Positions 6,945 through 7,150 of a DNA stretch of 7,150 nt are shown here, piece after piece. The position numbers and the translations under genes were made by a program. The stretch covers positions 1-7,150 of the forward strand of contig JAEWYL010000117.1 of NCBI GenBank assembly GCA_023395675.1, read 5' to 3'. Each line of letters starts with the position of its first letter. The stretch's first letter is position 1. The notes under the pieces were generated by a model. The model was not told the DNA's origin, searched no databases, and saw nothing but the letters and a program-made list of their open reading frames with translations. Source of the stretch: Chloroflexota bacterium. GTDB taxonomy: Bacteria > Chloroflexota > Anaerolineae > Anaerolineales > UBA4823.

Positions 6945-6950
6945 AAGGAG
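6945..6950 (+). promoter_or_regulatory. Ribosome binding site of the downstream gene
   Basis: AAGGAG at 6945-6950 lies 8 bases before the ATG at 6959, and an overlapping purine tract with AGGAGG at 6939-6944 precedes it. This fixes the start of the partial gene, and contrasts with the absence of any such site before the giant sensor gene. Confidence 0.8.
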
Positions 6951-6958
6951 CAGACCGA

Positions 6959-7150
6959 ATGAGCGAAGAAAAGCCGGAAGACAGACGCACGGACCCCGGT
7001 TGGCCCGGAATGACCGGCAGGGGAGAACCGGAAACCGACCCAAACGAATACCGCTATGATCCCGATGAACCGGTAGAGGAGCGCTGGCGGAGGGTGGAAA
7101 CCTCGATCTATGGTTTCTGGAAGCCCGCGATCGTGCTGCTGGTTCTGGGG
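6959..7150 (+). CDS. Unidentified putative membrane protein, N-terminal fragment (runs off window)
   Basis: The first 64 codons of a gene that continues past the window edge, supported by a near-consensus promoter, a strong ribosome binding site and an uninterrupted frame from ATG. The N-terminal 50 or so residues are hydrophilic and rich in Glu, Asp, Arg and Pro (MSEEKPEDRR..., then DPNEYRYDPDEPVEERWRR), without a signal peptide. The last visible residues (YGFWKPAIVLLVLG) look like the start of a transmembrane helix. This suggests a membrane protein with a cytoplasmic, probably disordered N-terminal tail. I do not recognise the family. Separation from the sensor gene by hairpins and a dedicated promoter gives no strong functional link to c-di-GMP signalling. 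Confidence 0.8.
   Translation, partial: MSEEKPEDRRTDPGWPGMTGRGEPETDPNEYRYDPDEPVEERWRRVETSIYGFWKPAIVLLVLG

Overview
The window is bacterial DNA of very high GC content, dominated by one giant gene on the + strand (about 261-6659). This gene encodes a membrane-anchored HD-GYP protein of about 2,130 residues. Its order is seven predicted membrane helices, then GAF-PAS-GAF-PAS-PAS-GAF-PAS-GAF-GAF-GAF, then a C-terminal HD-GYP domain with all expected metal ligands visible. HD-GYP domains of this kind hydrolyse the second messenger cyclic di-GMP. The protein is therefore best read as a many-input sensor that controls c-di-GMP breakdown. The long GAF/PAS chain, the HD-GYP subtype and the intergenic repeats remind me of Chloroflexota (Anaerolineae-like) genomes, but no taxonomic marker is present and that assignment is an inference.

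Layout: 1-251 is noncoding, G-rich and repeat-rich. It holds a perfect 13-bp inverted repeat (40-52 / 78-90) and a partial second copy of the same unit at 160-191. The giant gene follows. Its start has no Shine-Dalgarno sequence, and an AT-rich TATATAT lies only about 12 bp upstream of the ATG. After its stop codon, 6660-6850 carries two tandem, imperfectly palindromic elements of about 80 bp, built from GACGCAAA units. The first ends in a T run and can serve as a terminator. Next comes an AT-rich stretch (about 6857-6938) with a clear sigma-70-type promoter. A good ribosome binding site and the first 64 codons of a second + strand gene run off the window end.

How the parts work together: the hairpins probably insulate the giant sensor gene from its neighbour, which has its own promoter, so the two are not an obvious operon. 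The second gene begins with a charged, acidic, presumably cytoplasmic tail of about 50 residues and then what looks like a membrane helix. I cannot name it. The notable content is the sensor itself. It carries three copies of a PAS variant with a long insertion (marked by an SLWxxDFSGVK motif) alternating with three closely related GAF domains, which looks like internal duplication. No complete unknown multi-gene system is visible here.
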